Source: Fimbriimonadaceae bacterium (GTDB taxonomy: Bacteria; Armatimonadota; Fimbriimonadia; Fimbriimonadales; Fimbriimonadaceae). Taken from it: DNA of 64,000 bases. Of this stretch, positions 35,057-43,355 are shown in pieces (position 1 is the stretch's first letter; each line of letters starts with the position of its first letter). The position numbers and the translations under genes were made by a program. Below the pieces are notes generated by a model. The model did not search any database, had not been told where the DNA came from, and worked only from the letters and a program-made list of their open reading frames with translations. The stretch covers positions 26,831-90,830 of the forward strand of contig JALHNM010000011.1 of NCBI GenBank assembly GCA_022843485.1, read 5' to 3'.

Positions 35057-36591
35057 GGCCGGTAGATCCACTCGACTTGGTCGTGCTGGAGCTGCCAGGA
35101 AGCCGCCACGGGGCCGGTGACGAAAACGCTGACCCGGGCCCGGACGCGGTTCCCAAGGACGGTGTCAATGAACCGGGCGGACCCTCCCGCCGGCAGCGCG
35201 AAGTCTTGGGCGGCGAACGTGGTCGTCAATGACCTTTGGTTCTGAGTCGGGGTCGTTAGCTGAACGTAGTCACCCAACGTCCAGTCGTAAAGGTCCACGA
35301 CCTCGGAGAAAGCACCGGAGACTGTCGATCGGGCCGTGCTGCGCACGAACAGCTCCGCCACGGTCGAGACATTCAAGTTACCGGTCAGGGTCATCCTAAC
35401 CCTGGGAGCACTCTGGTTGGGCACGACGAACTCGGAGGTCACGAGGTTCTGAAAGTCGGGCTCTGCGGCCTCGGAAATGCCACCTCCATCGACCTTACCG
35501 ATGTCGATCGAAAGATGGTTCGCTTGAACCCGGCGGAACGTGCTGGGCTTAAGCACATAGCCACGATCGCCCGGCAAGTTCGCCCTCCCTGTGATCCAGC
35601 CGGACGCGTTGACACCGGCGACGTCGATCAAGGTGGCGACGACCCCCGGGTCGAGGAGCGACTGGAGACGGTACATCCCATCTCCCGTACGCCACACGAA
35701 GGGGCCCTGTGACGCTGTGAACCCGACGACTTGGACCGGACTACTCTCTTGGGCCTGGGGCGACAACGCTCGGGCGAACCCGCCGGTCAGGGTAGGAGGG
35801 TTGAGAAGTTGGAGTTGGCTGCTCGGGAGCTTGAGGAACGGCCCGCTTGACGAACCCGCCGAACTCACGCCGCCGACGAACGTGCCCACGTCGTTCACCG
35901 CGAAGATTCGGCCCTGCCATCCGGCGCCCCACCCGTCGGAGGAGTCAAGGAAGCGAGGAACGAAGGCTGAGCCCGATGACCTCCAGAGGGTCGGCTGTTC
36001 GCCCAACGCCCCTCCGAGGGAGTACCCTACGATGGATGCGCTCGCATTGATGCCTGATGCTTCCGCGAGGTCGTAGCCAGGCACCTCCGGGAGAATCGTC
36101 ACGTTGGTCCCACTCTGGCCGTCCCAGTAGAAGGCGTCGTTGACTCCGGTGGCGTAACGGACTCCGGCGACGAGACCGTTCGAACTGACGGCCTTCGCTT
36201 CGCGGAACCCTGAGATCCTGGCGGGGACGATCGGCGTCCCGTAGGTCGGAGCCACCCATTTGCAGGCGGCACGCTCGCTGAACCCGTCGAGAACCCACCC
36301 CACGATATCCCCGTTTGCACTGACCTCGAAGGCCGCGCTATCGACGGTCGAAAGGCCAGTGAGTGTGCCGCTGGAAGGGTCGAATCGGAACGCCCGGGGC
36401 TCGGACGTGTTGGGGAAGTTGGCCTGGACTGTGGTCAGACCGCTAGGGCTAATCGACGTCCCCCCAGAGACCTTCCCCGTACCTGGGTTCCCGGTGTCGA
36501 TCAGTTGGTAGGTGTAGTCGATCTGTGCGCGCACCCCCCCCCCCCCAAGGAGGGCGGTGGCGCAAACGATGAGCGCTCTCGTAGATTTCAT
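35053..36591 (-). CDS. exported HAF-repeat protein with a C-terminal domain shared with the 43-47 kb exoprotein
   Basis: 512 residues from the ATG at 36591. Signal peptide KSTRALIVCATALLGGGGVR; its four Gly are encoded by a 13-G tract. Residues about 25-345 contain HAF-like repeats (GINASASIVGYSLGG, GVNASGWITGRANLPGDRGY). Residues about 355-512 form a separate domain with SEFVVPNQSAPRVRM, AELFVRS and the final HDQVEWIYRP. This domain matches the last 150 residues of the protein at 43356. It lacks the PEP-CTERM tail of its partner, with which it overlaps by 4 bases. Confidence 0.8.
   Translation of the reverse strand: MKSTRALIVCATALLGGGGVRAQIDYTYQLIDTGNPGTGKVSGGTSISPSGLTTVQANFPNTSEPRAFRFDPSSGTLTGLSTVDSAAFEVSANGDIVGWVLDGFSERAACKWVAPTYGTPIVPARISGFREAKAVSSNGLVAGVRYATGVNDAFYWDGQSGTNVTILPEVPGYDLAEASGINASASIVGYSLGGALGEQPTLWRSSGSAFVPRFLDSSDGWGAGWQGRIFAVNDVGTFVGGVSSAGSSSGPFLKLPSSQLQLLNPPTLTGGFARALSPQAQESSPVQVVGFTASQGPFVWRTGDGMYRLQSLLDPGVVATLIDVAGVNASGWITGRANLPGDRGYVLKPSTFRRVQANHLSIDIGKVDGGGISEAAEPDFQNLVTSEFVVPNQSAPRVRMTLTGNLNVSTVAELFVRSTARSTVSGAFSEVVDLYDWTLGDYVQLTTPTQNQRSLTTTFAAQDFALPAGGSARFIDTVLGNRVRARVSVFVTGPVAASWQLQHDQVEWIYRP
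36534..36546. repeat. 13-base homopolymer (G on coding strand) in a signal-peptide sequence
   Basis: Thirteen C on the + strand, read as G in the reverse-strand gene, just after CTT for Leu and before GTG CGC GCA. A gain or loss of one base would frameshift the protein within its signal peptide. Confidence 0.9.
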
Positions 36592-36808
36592 GGCAATCGT
36601 TTCCACGCCCCGGTTGAGTTGGGAGTTCCCTTGCCGCTTCGTTTGCGCAGAATCGGGCAAGCCACCCTGGCCTCCGAGGGGCGCTCGCTAGGGGCACCGG
36701 CTGCGAGGTCGCCGTCGATGGCCTGGCGGTGTAGGGTCACGGACCCCACGGTCCGGGGAGCGGGTCGCGGACCCGCGCTCCGGTGGGTTCCTGCCAGAAT
36801 AGACCCTC

Positions 36809-38314
36809 ATGGCGAGCGACTTGGGGATCACTCCGCGGGCGGAGAACTATGCCGAGTGGTACAACGACTTGGTCAAACGGGCGGGGCTGGCGGACAACTC
36901 GGTCGTGCGGGGGTGCATGGTCATCAAGCCGCACGGCTACGCGATCTGGGAGCTCATGCGCGACGCCCTGGACGGGATGTTCAAGGCCACCGGGCACCAG
37001 AACGCCTACTTCCCGCTCCTCATCCCGAAGAGCTTCCTGAGCCGCGAGGCCGAGCACGTCGACGGGTTCGCCAAGGAGTGCGCCGTCGTCACCCACCACC
37101 GGCTCATGGACTCGCCCGAGGGCGTGATCGTCGACCCCGACGCTAAGCTGGAGGAGGAGCTGATCATCCGCCCGACCAGCGAGACGATCATCTGGCACAG
37201 CTACAAGACCTGGATCCAGAGCTACCGCGACCTGCCGCTGCTCATCAACCAGTGGGCGAACGTCATGCGCTGGGAGCTGCGCCCGCGGCTCTTCCTCCGC
37301 ACGGCCGAGTTCCTGTGGCAAGAGGGCCACACCGCCCACGCCACCTATGACGAGGCCGAAGAGGAGGCGCTCACCATCCTCGAGGTCTACACCCGCTTCG
37401 CCGAGGACTGGATGGCCGTGCCCATCGTCGCCGGGGTCAAAAGCGACGGCGAGAAGTTCGCAGGCGCCGACCACACGTACACGATCGAGGCGATGACCCA
37501 AGACCTCCGCGCGATCCAGGCGGGCACGAGCCACCACCTTGCCCAGAACTTCGCCAAGGCGTTCGACGTCACCTTCCAGAGCGCAGAAGGGAAGGAGGAG
37601 CACGTCTACGCCACGAGCTGGGGGGTCTCGACCCGGCTCATCGGGACGCTGCTGATGGTCCATAGCGACGACAAGGGGCTCGTCTGCCCGCCGCGGCTCG
37701 CCCCCGTGCAGGTCGCGATCGTGCCGATCGGGCGCAAGGACGACTTCGTCCGGGTGTGCGAGGTCGCGGACCGGCTCGCCGCGGGGCTCACCGAGTCGCG
37801 GTGGCACGGACTGCCGCTGCGGGTCAAGGTGGACAAGCGGGAGAAGGAGTCGCCGGGGTTCAAGTTCAACGATTGGGAGCTCAAGGGGGCGTGCGTGCGG
37901 GTCGAGATCGGCCCCCGCGACCTCGAGGCGGGGCAGTGCGTGGTCGTCCGCCGGGACGAGGGCGAGAAGAAGACGGCCCCGCTGGAAGAGCTGACGGACG
38001 TCGTCCACGCCGAGCTCTCCGCCATGCAGGCCGCTCTGTTCGATCGGGCCCTGGCGATGCGGGAGGCGAACACGCACCGGGTGGACACCTGGGACGAGTT
38101 CAAGGCAGCGTTCGCGGGCGAAGGCGGGGGCGGGTTCGTCCTCGCCCACTGGGATGGGACGCGCGAGACCGAGCAGAGGATCAACGAGGAGACGAAAGCC
38201 ACGATCCGCTGCATCCCGCGGGTGCCGCTGGCGGCGGGCGACGTCGAACCGGGGGCCTGCGTGCTCACGGGGCATCCGAGCGAGCGGCGCGTGGTCTTCG
38301 CGAAGGCGTACTGA
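36809..38314 (+). CDS. proS: prolyl-tRNA synthetase (short, ProS type 3)
   Basis: Charges tRNA-Pro. 501 residues, lacking the editing insertion of the long bacterial form, so it is the archaeal/eukaryal-like type. Class II motifs: motif 2 region [26 protein letters not shown], and motif 3 [20 protein letters not shown]. The anticodon-binding domain begins near [14 protein letters not shown], and the C-terminal zinc-like domain ends [23 protein letters not shown] start at 36809. Confidence 0.96.
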   Translation: MASDLGITPRAENYAEWYNDLVKRAGLADNSVVRGCMVIKPHGYAIWELMRDALDGMFKATGHQNAYFPLLIPKSFLSREAEHVDGFAKECAVVTHHRLMDSPEGVIVDPDAKLEEELIIRPTSETIIWHSYKTWIQSYRDLPLLINQWANVMRWELRPRLFLRTAEFLWQEGHTAHATYDEAEEEALTILEVYTRFAEDWMAVPIVAGVKSDGEKFAGADHTYTIEAMTQDLRAIQAGTSHHLAQNFAKAFDVTFQSAEGKEEHVYATSWGVSTRLIGTLLMVHSDDKGLVCPPRLAPVQVAIVPIGRKDDFVRVCEVADRLAAGLTESRWHGLPLRVKVDKREKESPGFKFNDWELKGACVRVEIGPRDLEAGQCVVVRRDEGEKKTAPLEELTDVVHAELSAMQAALFDRALAMREANTHRVDTWDEFKAAFAGEGGGGFVLAHWDGTRETEQRINEETKATIRCIPRVPLAAGDVEPGACVLTGHPSERRVVFAKAY

Positions 38315-38743
38315 CCGGGTCGGCGACTCTGTGCCGGGCCGTTATCCACCGCGAGGGTGGAAAAATCGTTACGTTTTTCCCTCCGAGACGGTGCGTACGG
38401 GCGAAACTTCGTGTAGAGTCTTAACACGGACAGCGAGCGAAACCCGCAAGAGATCCCGCAGAGCGCGCGAAAGCAGGTTCTGGTCTGGGTTGCGGAGGCT
38501 GCGCGGTTCGGACGCGTGAGCTTCGAAGTCGGAAGGCAGAAAGGGAACCTTCGGGTGACAAGAGGGCCGTGACGACAAGGGCTTACGAGGTCGAGGACGG
38601 AACGGCCGTCGGGAGTTCTGGCTGGACTCTTGAGGGTCGGCGTGGGGGTCTACTCGCCATAGCCCCATTGCCCGTCCTTGCCGTTTAAGCGGGTGCGTCC
38701 CGGGTCGATCCCCGGTGACGCCCCGCTGTTCAGCTTTTAGAGG
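38315..38743. other. 429-base intergenic region with hairpins, possible structured RNA
   Basis: No protein frame is convincing on either strand. GGAAAAA/TTTTTCC arms flank 38363-38371 after proS. A 15-pair hairpin occupies 38689-38726: GCGGG, GCGTC and CCGGG pair with CCCGG, GACGC and CCCGC, with loop TCGATC and one unpaired T on each side. Its top resembles a tRNA T arm, but no tRNA, tmRNA or RNase P RNA consensus could be fitted. It may be a terminator for one or both flanking genes. Confidence 0.4.
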
Positions 38744-40003
38744 TTATGGGTCGCGTCGGCCCGTCGCCGGGGTCGGCTCGGTGCGTTGGGGCACTTCGGG
38801 CTTGATCTCGACCAGACTGTTCACGCCGTCCCGGCCCTTCCGGAGCTCGAACCCGTCGTAAAGCTCGCCGCTCGTCGTCCTCGCCTCGAACCTGATCTTA
38901 TCGCGTTCGACCTTGATCACTTGGTAGAGCTGGGTGTACTCGCCCACACGGGTCATGTCTTTGAGCGCCTCGGGGCTGATCCGGTACATCTTCGGCCCGC
39001 TCACGCTGACCACGTAGACCGTCCCACTCTTCGGGTCGCGCACGTTCGCGCCGGTGGGCACGTTCTTACGACCGTAGGTGTGGTCGTGCCCCTGGAGCAC
39101 GAGGTCGACCTTGTGCTTTTGGAAGATCGGTTGCCACTCCTTGCGGATCAAGGGGTTGTCCCGCCCGATCGCCGTCGAGTAGACCGGGTGGTGGAAGGTC
39201 ACGATCGTCCAACGTTGGGGGTTCGTCGAGAGCGTCTTCTCGAGCCAGGCGGTCTGTTGCTCTTGGCGCTCGTTCGAGTTGAGGCTCACGATCCGCATGC
39301 CCTGGAAATCGATGGCATAGTTCGTGTCCTCAAGGCCCGCTAGCCCGTTCTTCGGATAGGCGAACTGCGGTCGCCACATCCGGGTCAGGCGGCGGCCTTC
39401 GGGGCTCCTTGCGTACTCGTGGTTCCCGGGGCTGGCGATGACGGGGATCGTGGCGTGTAACCAGCCGCCCGCGTAGAACCATTCGCCCCACTCCTCATCG
39501 CTGTCCGGTTCGTCCACGAGGTCGCCTGCGTGGAGCATGAACGCAGCGTAAGGCGCATCCCTATGGGCTTGCCGGATCGTACGGCTCCAAAGGGACTTGA
39601 TCTCGTTCTGGGCGTCGCCGAAGTAGACGAACTGGAACGGCTTAAAGCCTTGGGCGGCGGTCTTGAACTGGAACCATTCGCTCCACGTCGTCCCGTCCCC
39701 GACGCGATAGGCGTAGAGGGTCTCGGGTTTCAGGCCGGCAAAGGTGGCGCGGTGATAGTGCGCCGTGCCCCCCTTATCGAGCTGCACCTCTTGGCTCGTC
39801 GCCGTGGTGGCCTGGGCCCCCTTGCCGAGGCGGGGGTCCGGTGAAGCGAGGGCGAGCTGTCCGACCGCCCCGGTCACGGCGAGGTCCGTCCGCCAGGAGA
39901 CGGTCGCGCTCGTCGAGGGGTCGCCGGTCCAGGAGAGAAGGACGCGTGTGGGGGTCGTGGTCTGCGGCCACGCCAAGCACAAGAGCAGGGTCGCTACGGG
40001 CAT
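38744..40003 (-). CDS. exported purple-acid-phosphatase-like metallophosphoesterase
   Basis: 419 residues. Signal peptide MPVATLLLCLAWPQ. Residues about 17-115 are a fibronectin-like N-terminal domain (SATVSWRTD, LKPETLYAYRVGDG). The catalytic domain (about 120-370) has YFGDAQNE, LHAGDLVDE, SPGNHEYA, TFHHPVYS and GHDHTYGR, giving the full binuclear-metal ligand set. It probably hydrolyses phosphomonoesters in the periplasm. Related in plan to the LamG-bearing enzyme at 18972 but without the LamG part. Divergent from the SARP-type regulator with a 90-base gap. Confidence 0.88.
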   Translation of the reverse strand: MPVATLLLCLAWPQTTTPTRVLLSWTGDPSTSATVSWRTDLAVTGAVGQLALASPDPRLGKGAQATTATSQEVQLDKGGTAHYHRATFAGLKPETLYAYRVGDGTTWSEWFQFKTAAQGFKPFQFVYFGDAQNEIKSLWSRTIRQAHRDAPYAAFMLHAGDLVDEPDSDEEWGEWFYAGGWLHATIPVIASPGNHEYARSPEGRRLTRMWRPQFAYPKNGLAGLEDTNYAIDFQGMRIVSLNSNERQEQQTAWLEKTLSTNPQRWTIVTFHHPVYSTAIGRDNPLIRKEWQPIFQKHKVDLVLQGHDHTYGRKNVPTGANVRDPKSGTVYVVSVSGPKMYRISPEALKDMTRVGEYTQLYQVIKVERDKIRFEARTTSGELYDGFELRKGRDGVNSLVEIKPEVPQRTEPTPATGRRDP

Positions 40004-40093
40004 CGGTGGCTTTTACCCCACCCCGCACGAGCAGCACGCCCCGCCGCCGTGGCTCTCGCGGGCGGGCCCACCGAGTAGACTTCCCAACGGTCG

Positions 40094-42940
40094 ATGGATC
40101 CCCGCCCTCTCCTCTGCCTGAAGCTGCTCGGCGGGTTCCAGGCGGTTCGGGGCGAGGACGGGGCGGCCGTCGAGTTCGCGAACCGCAAGGTGGCCCAGCT
40201 CCTCGCCTACCTGGCCCTCAGCCCCGGCGAGCGCATCGACCGGGCCCGGGTCGCGAAGGCGGTCTGGCCAGGCGGGACGTCCGAGGCGGCCCTCTCTAGC
40301 CTCAGGAACGCCCTTGCCCTGCTCCGCCGCGACCTCGAGCGCCACGGCCTCCCGCCGGACGAGCTCCTCCAGGCCGACCGGGTGTCCTTGGCCGTCGTGC
40401 CTGGCAAGGTCGCGACCGACCTCGCCGACTTCTCGCGGGCGCGCGCGGGGGAGGCCCTCGCCGCCTACGCCGGGCCCCTCGTGCCGGAGTGGGACGCAGA
40501 CTGGGCGGTCGAAGCCCGCGCCCGCACCCGTGCCCACGCCGCAGCCGAGGCGGCCCAGGCTGACGCCGAGGCGGTGGCCGCCGCCCACAGCCGCGACCCG
40601 GAGGACGAACCGCTCCTGCAGGCCGCCCTTGCCGCCCTCTTGGCGGACGGCCAAGCCTCGCGGGCCGTCGAGGTCGCCCGGCGGTTTGCCCGGTCGTTGC
40701 GCCGGCGCACGGGGCTGGTGCCCTCGGAGGCCACCGCCGCCTTGGCGAGGCGGGCCCGGCTCTCCGCCCGGTCACGAGGGGCACGGCCGGAGTCCAACCT
40801 GCCCCGCCCGCTTGCGCCCCTCTTCGGCCGGGACACCGAACTCGAAGCGGTCTCACAGGCCCTTGCCACGCCCGGCGTCCGGGTCGTCACGCTCCTCGGC
40901 ACCGGCGGGGTGGGCAAGACCCGGCTCGCCCTCGAGGCCGCCGAGCGGGAGAGGGCCGCGCTCCAGGGGGCGGTGTGGTTCGTAGACCTCGCGGCCTTGA
41001 CCGACCCGGCCCAAGTGCCCCGGGGCGTGCTCGCCGCCGTCGCCCCGGACCGCGACGCCTCCGATGCCCGGGCCGCCCTGGTCGAGGCCCTCGCCGAAGT
41101 CCCCTCCCTGCTCGTGCTGGACAACCTCGAACAGTTCGGCCCAGGCCTGCGGTCGGTGGTCGAAGACCTGGTCGCGGCCCTGCCGCTCACCCAGGTGCTC
41201 GCGACGAGCCGGACCGACCCCCGGGTCGAGGGCAGTCGGGTCGTGCGGCTCGAGCCTCTCGCCCTGCCCGGCCCGGTCGGCGACCCGCTCGCCTCCCCCA
41301 GCGTGGCGCTGTACGTCGAGCGGGCCCGGTCGGTGGCCCCGAGCTTCGTGCCCGACGACCCGCCCACTCTCGGCCTGCTCGCCGCCCGGCTCGAGGGGCT
41401 GCCCCTCGCAATCTGCCTCGCCGCGGCCCAGGCTGACGTCCTGTCGCCCGGCGAGACCCTTCGCCAACTGGACGACCGCTTCGCCCTGCTCCAGACCGAG
41501 ACCCTGCCCTGGCCGGACCGCCACCGCCGACTCTGGGCCTGCCTCGACTGGAGCCACCGCATGGTCCCCGAGTCCCACCAGCTCCTGGCCCGGTTCACCC
41601 CGTTCCGAGGGGGCTGGACACTGGAGACGGCTTCGAGCCTGTGCCCCGACGAGCCCGTGCCCTCCCGGCTCCAAGGCCTCCTGCGGACCTGCCTCATCGC
41701 CGAGTCCTCCCGCGTGGGCCAGGTGCGCTTCGACATGGCCGAGTCCGTGCGCGAGTTCATCGAGGCCCAGATGAGCCCCGGGGAACGGGAGGAGGCGAGG
41801 AGGGGCCACGCCGCCGCCATGCTCGCGTGGCTGAGCCAGCCGGGCCGGAGCCAGCAGACCTTCAACGCCGGATATCTCCGTGACCGCACCCAGGAGTACG
41901 AGAACCTCCGGGCCGCCTTCGAGTGGTGCCTGGCGCACGACCCCGCCGGGGCCCTGCAGGTGGTGAACGCCCTGGCCTACTACTGGCTCAGCCGCGAGAT
42001 GGCGCGGGAGGGGCTGGAGTGGATTGACCGGGCCCTCGCGCAGGCCGACGGGCTCGACCCCGTACCCATCGCGATGGCCCACCGGGCACGGTCCACGATG
42101 CTCATCGGCCTCGCCCGGTTCGACGAAGCGGTGTCCGCCCTCGAACGGGCCCTCGCGGTCCTGCCCACCGACGCCGACGCCCTGACCCAGGCTCGCACGC
42201 TCAACTCGCTGGGGAACGCCCTGATGCGGGTCGGGCGGTTCGACGAGGCCCTCGCCCACTTCCAAAGGGCGTGGGAGACCTGCGAGCTGGCGGGGGCCGC
42301 CGCGACGGGGCTCTCGATGCGGGGGAACGCGGGGCTGTGCCTGTACTTGGCGGGGCGGTTGGACGAGGCACGGACGACGACCGAGGCCGTCGTCGCCGCT
42401 TTGCAGCAGGGCGACAACCACGATTGGCTGTCTTACTTCCTCCACAACCTAGGCCTCATCGCCCGGGCGCAAGGCGACGACGAGGGGGCCCTGCGGCGCT
42501 TCGCCGAGGCCCGCCGGGTGGCGGAGGAGGTCGGGAACGACCCGGCGGGGCGGGGGTGGCTCGTCGACGCCGCCGTCTCGGCCGTGCGGACGGGCGACCT
42601 GGCCCAGGCGCGGGCTTGGGTCCACCAGGGGGCGCGGGCGATCCGATCGACGAAAGGGGCCGAGCAGCACGCCGAGTGCCTCGAGGCGGCCGCCCACCTC
42701 TTCGAGGCCGAGGGCGACCTTGAGGAGGCGGCGGCGCTGCTCGGGTTCCTGGTCGAGGGCGGCCTCTCGCCCCAGCGGTCGCGGGCGGACCGCTCGCCCC
42801 ACCCGGCCGAGCGGCTCGACCGGCTCCGGCAGGGGCTGGGTCCCGCGTTCGCCCGGGCCGTCGGCCGCTACCGGGGCCTCGGGCTCGCCGAGCTTCTCGA
42901 CGAGGTCGCCGAAGCGACGGCCCCGGCGGACTCCCCGTAG
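40094..42940 (+). CDS. SARP/AfsR-type regulator: winged helix, BTAD, NB-ARC ATPase, TPR
   Basis: 948 residues. An OmpR-like winged helix (about 8-95; LKLLGGFQAVRG, RKVAQLLAYLALSPGERIDR) and a bacterial transcriptional activation domain (about 105-230) are followed by a STAND/NB-ARC ATPase (Walker A LLGTGGVGKTRLALEAA at about 267-283, Walker B LLVLDNLEQFGPGL). The TPR array runs from about 600 to 900 (ARTLNSLGNALMRVGRFDEA). Such proteins switch on gene clusters when the TPRs bind a ligand. The target is unknown. A protein with the same ATPase-TPR half but a cyclase head lies at 58209. Confidence 0.9.
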   Translation: MDPRPLLCLKLLGGFQAVRGEDGAAVEFANRKVAQLLAYLALSPGERIDRARVAKAVWPGGTSEAALSSLRNALALLRRDLERHGLPPDELLQADRVSLAVVPGKVATDLADFSRARAGEALAAYAGPLVPEWDADWAVEARARTRAHAAAEAAQADAEAVAAAHSRDPEDEPLLQAALAALLADGQASRAVEVARRFARSLRRRTGLVPSEATAALARRARLSARSRGARPESNLPRPLAPLFGRDTELEAVSQALATPGVRVVTLLGTGGVGKTRLALEAAERERAALQGAVWFVDLAALTDPAQVPRGVLAAVAPDRDASDARAALVEALAEVPSLLVLDNLEQFGPGLRSVVEDLVAALPLTQVLATSRTDPRVEGSRVVRLEPLALPGPVGDPLASPSVALYVERARSVAPSFVPDDPPTLGLLAARLEGLPLAICLAAAQADVLSPGETLRQLDDRFALLQTETLPWPDRHRRLWACLDWSHRMVPESHQLLARFTPFRGGWTLETASSLCPDEPVPSRLQGLLRTCLIAESSRVGQVRFDMAESVREFIEAQMSPGEREEARRGHAAAMLAWLSQPGRSQQTFNAGYLRDRTQEYENLRAAFEWCLAHDPAGALQVVNALAYYWLSREMAREGLEWIDRALAQADGLDPVPIAMAHRARSTMLIGLARFDEAVSALERALAVLPTDADALTQARTLNSLGNALMRVGRFDEALAHFQRAWETCELAGAAATGLSMRGNAGLCLYLAGRLDEARTTTEAVVAALQQGDNHDWLSYFLHNLGLIARAQGDDEGALRRFAEARRVAEEVGNDPAGRGWLVDAAVSAVRTGDLAQARAWVHQGARAIRSTKGAEQHAECLEAAAHLFEAEGDLEEAAALLGFLVEGGLSPQRSRADRSPHPAERLDRLRQGLGPAFARAVGRYRGLGLAELLDEVAEATAPADSP

Positions 42941-43355
42941 CGGAGCGGGCCAGGGGGTCTCTTCGTACTGGCCTCCCGATCTAGGGGCCCTTGGCCGCGA
43001 GGCTGTCCTGGGGGTCGCGGGGTCCTCTCTTGCACCCATTGTCCGTCGATCGTCCGTCGATCGTCCATCGGTCGTCCATCGGTAGTCCATCGATGGCGAC
43101 CGATGGACGCAAGAGGGACGACAGGTGGAAGGCCGTCGGACGATAGGTGGGGACTCGGGGCTGTTGAGCCAGGGCGGGGCCGGCTGTGTCCGAATGCGAA
43201 AAGTGCCGGTCTTTGCGTTTGGCGGCCTCGCTTTGCGCTGGGTTAGCGGTGGGACCGGTCACCATAGCCACCGGCCCGCCGTGGCCGAGGCAACCCATGT
43301 CTAGAGCGACCGTCATGCACGTCACGCCGTCCCGACCCCAGCGGGGTGCGGGCCG
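42941..43355. other. 415-base intergenic region
   Basis: Between the SARP-type regulator and the large exoprotein. It holds a short 11-base tandem repeat (listed separately) and presumably the exoprotein promoter. No protein frame with recognisable content was found on either strand. Confidence 0.6.
43041..43095 (+). repeat. 11-base tandem repeat, 5 units
   Basis: Units GTCCGTCGATC (twice), GTCCATCGGTC, GTCCATCGGTA and GTCCATCGATG. One unit equals about one helical turn, so it could be a bend or a set of binding sites. It lies 261 bases before the exoprotein start. Confidence 0.85.

Noticed and set aside
38689..38726. T arm of a tRNA or tmRNA
   Set aside because: Loop is 6 bases, no acceptor, D or anticodon arm can be folded around it, and no tag peptide frame is present.
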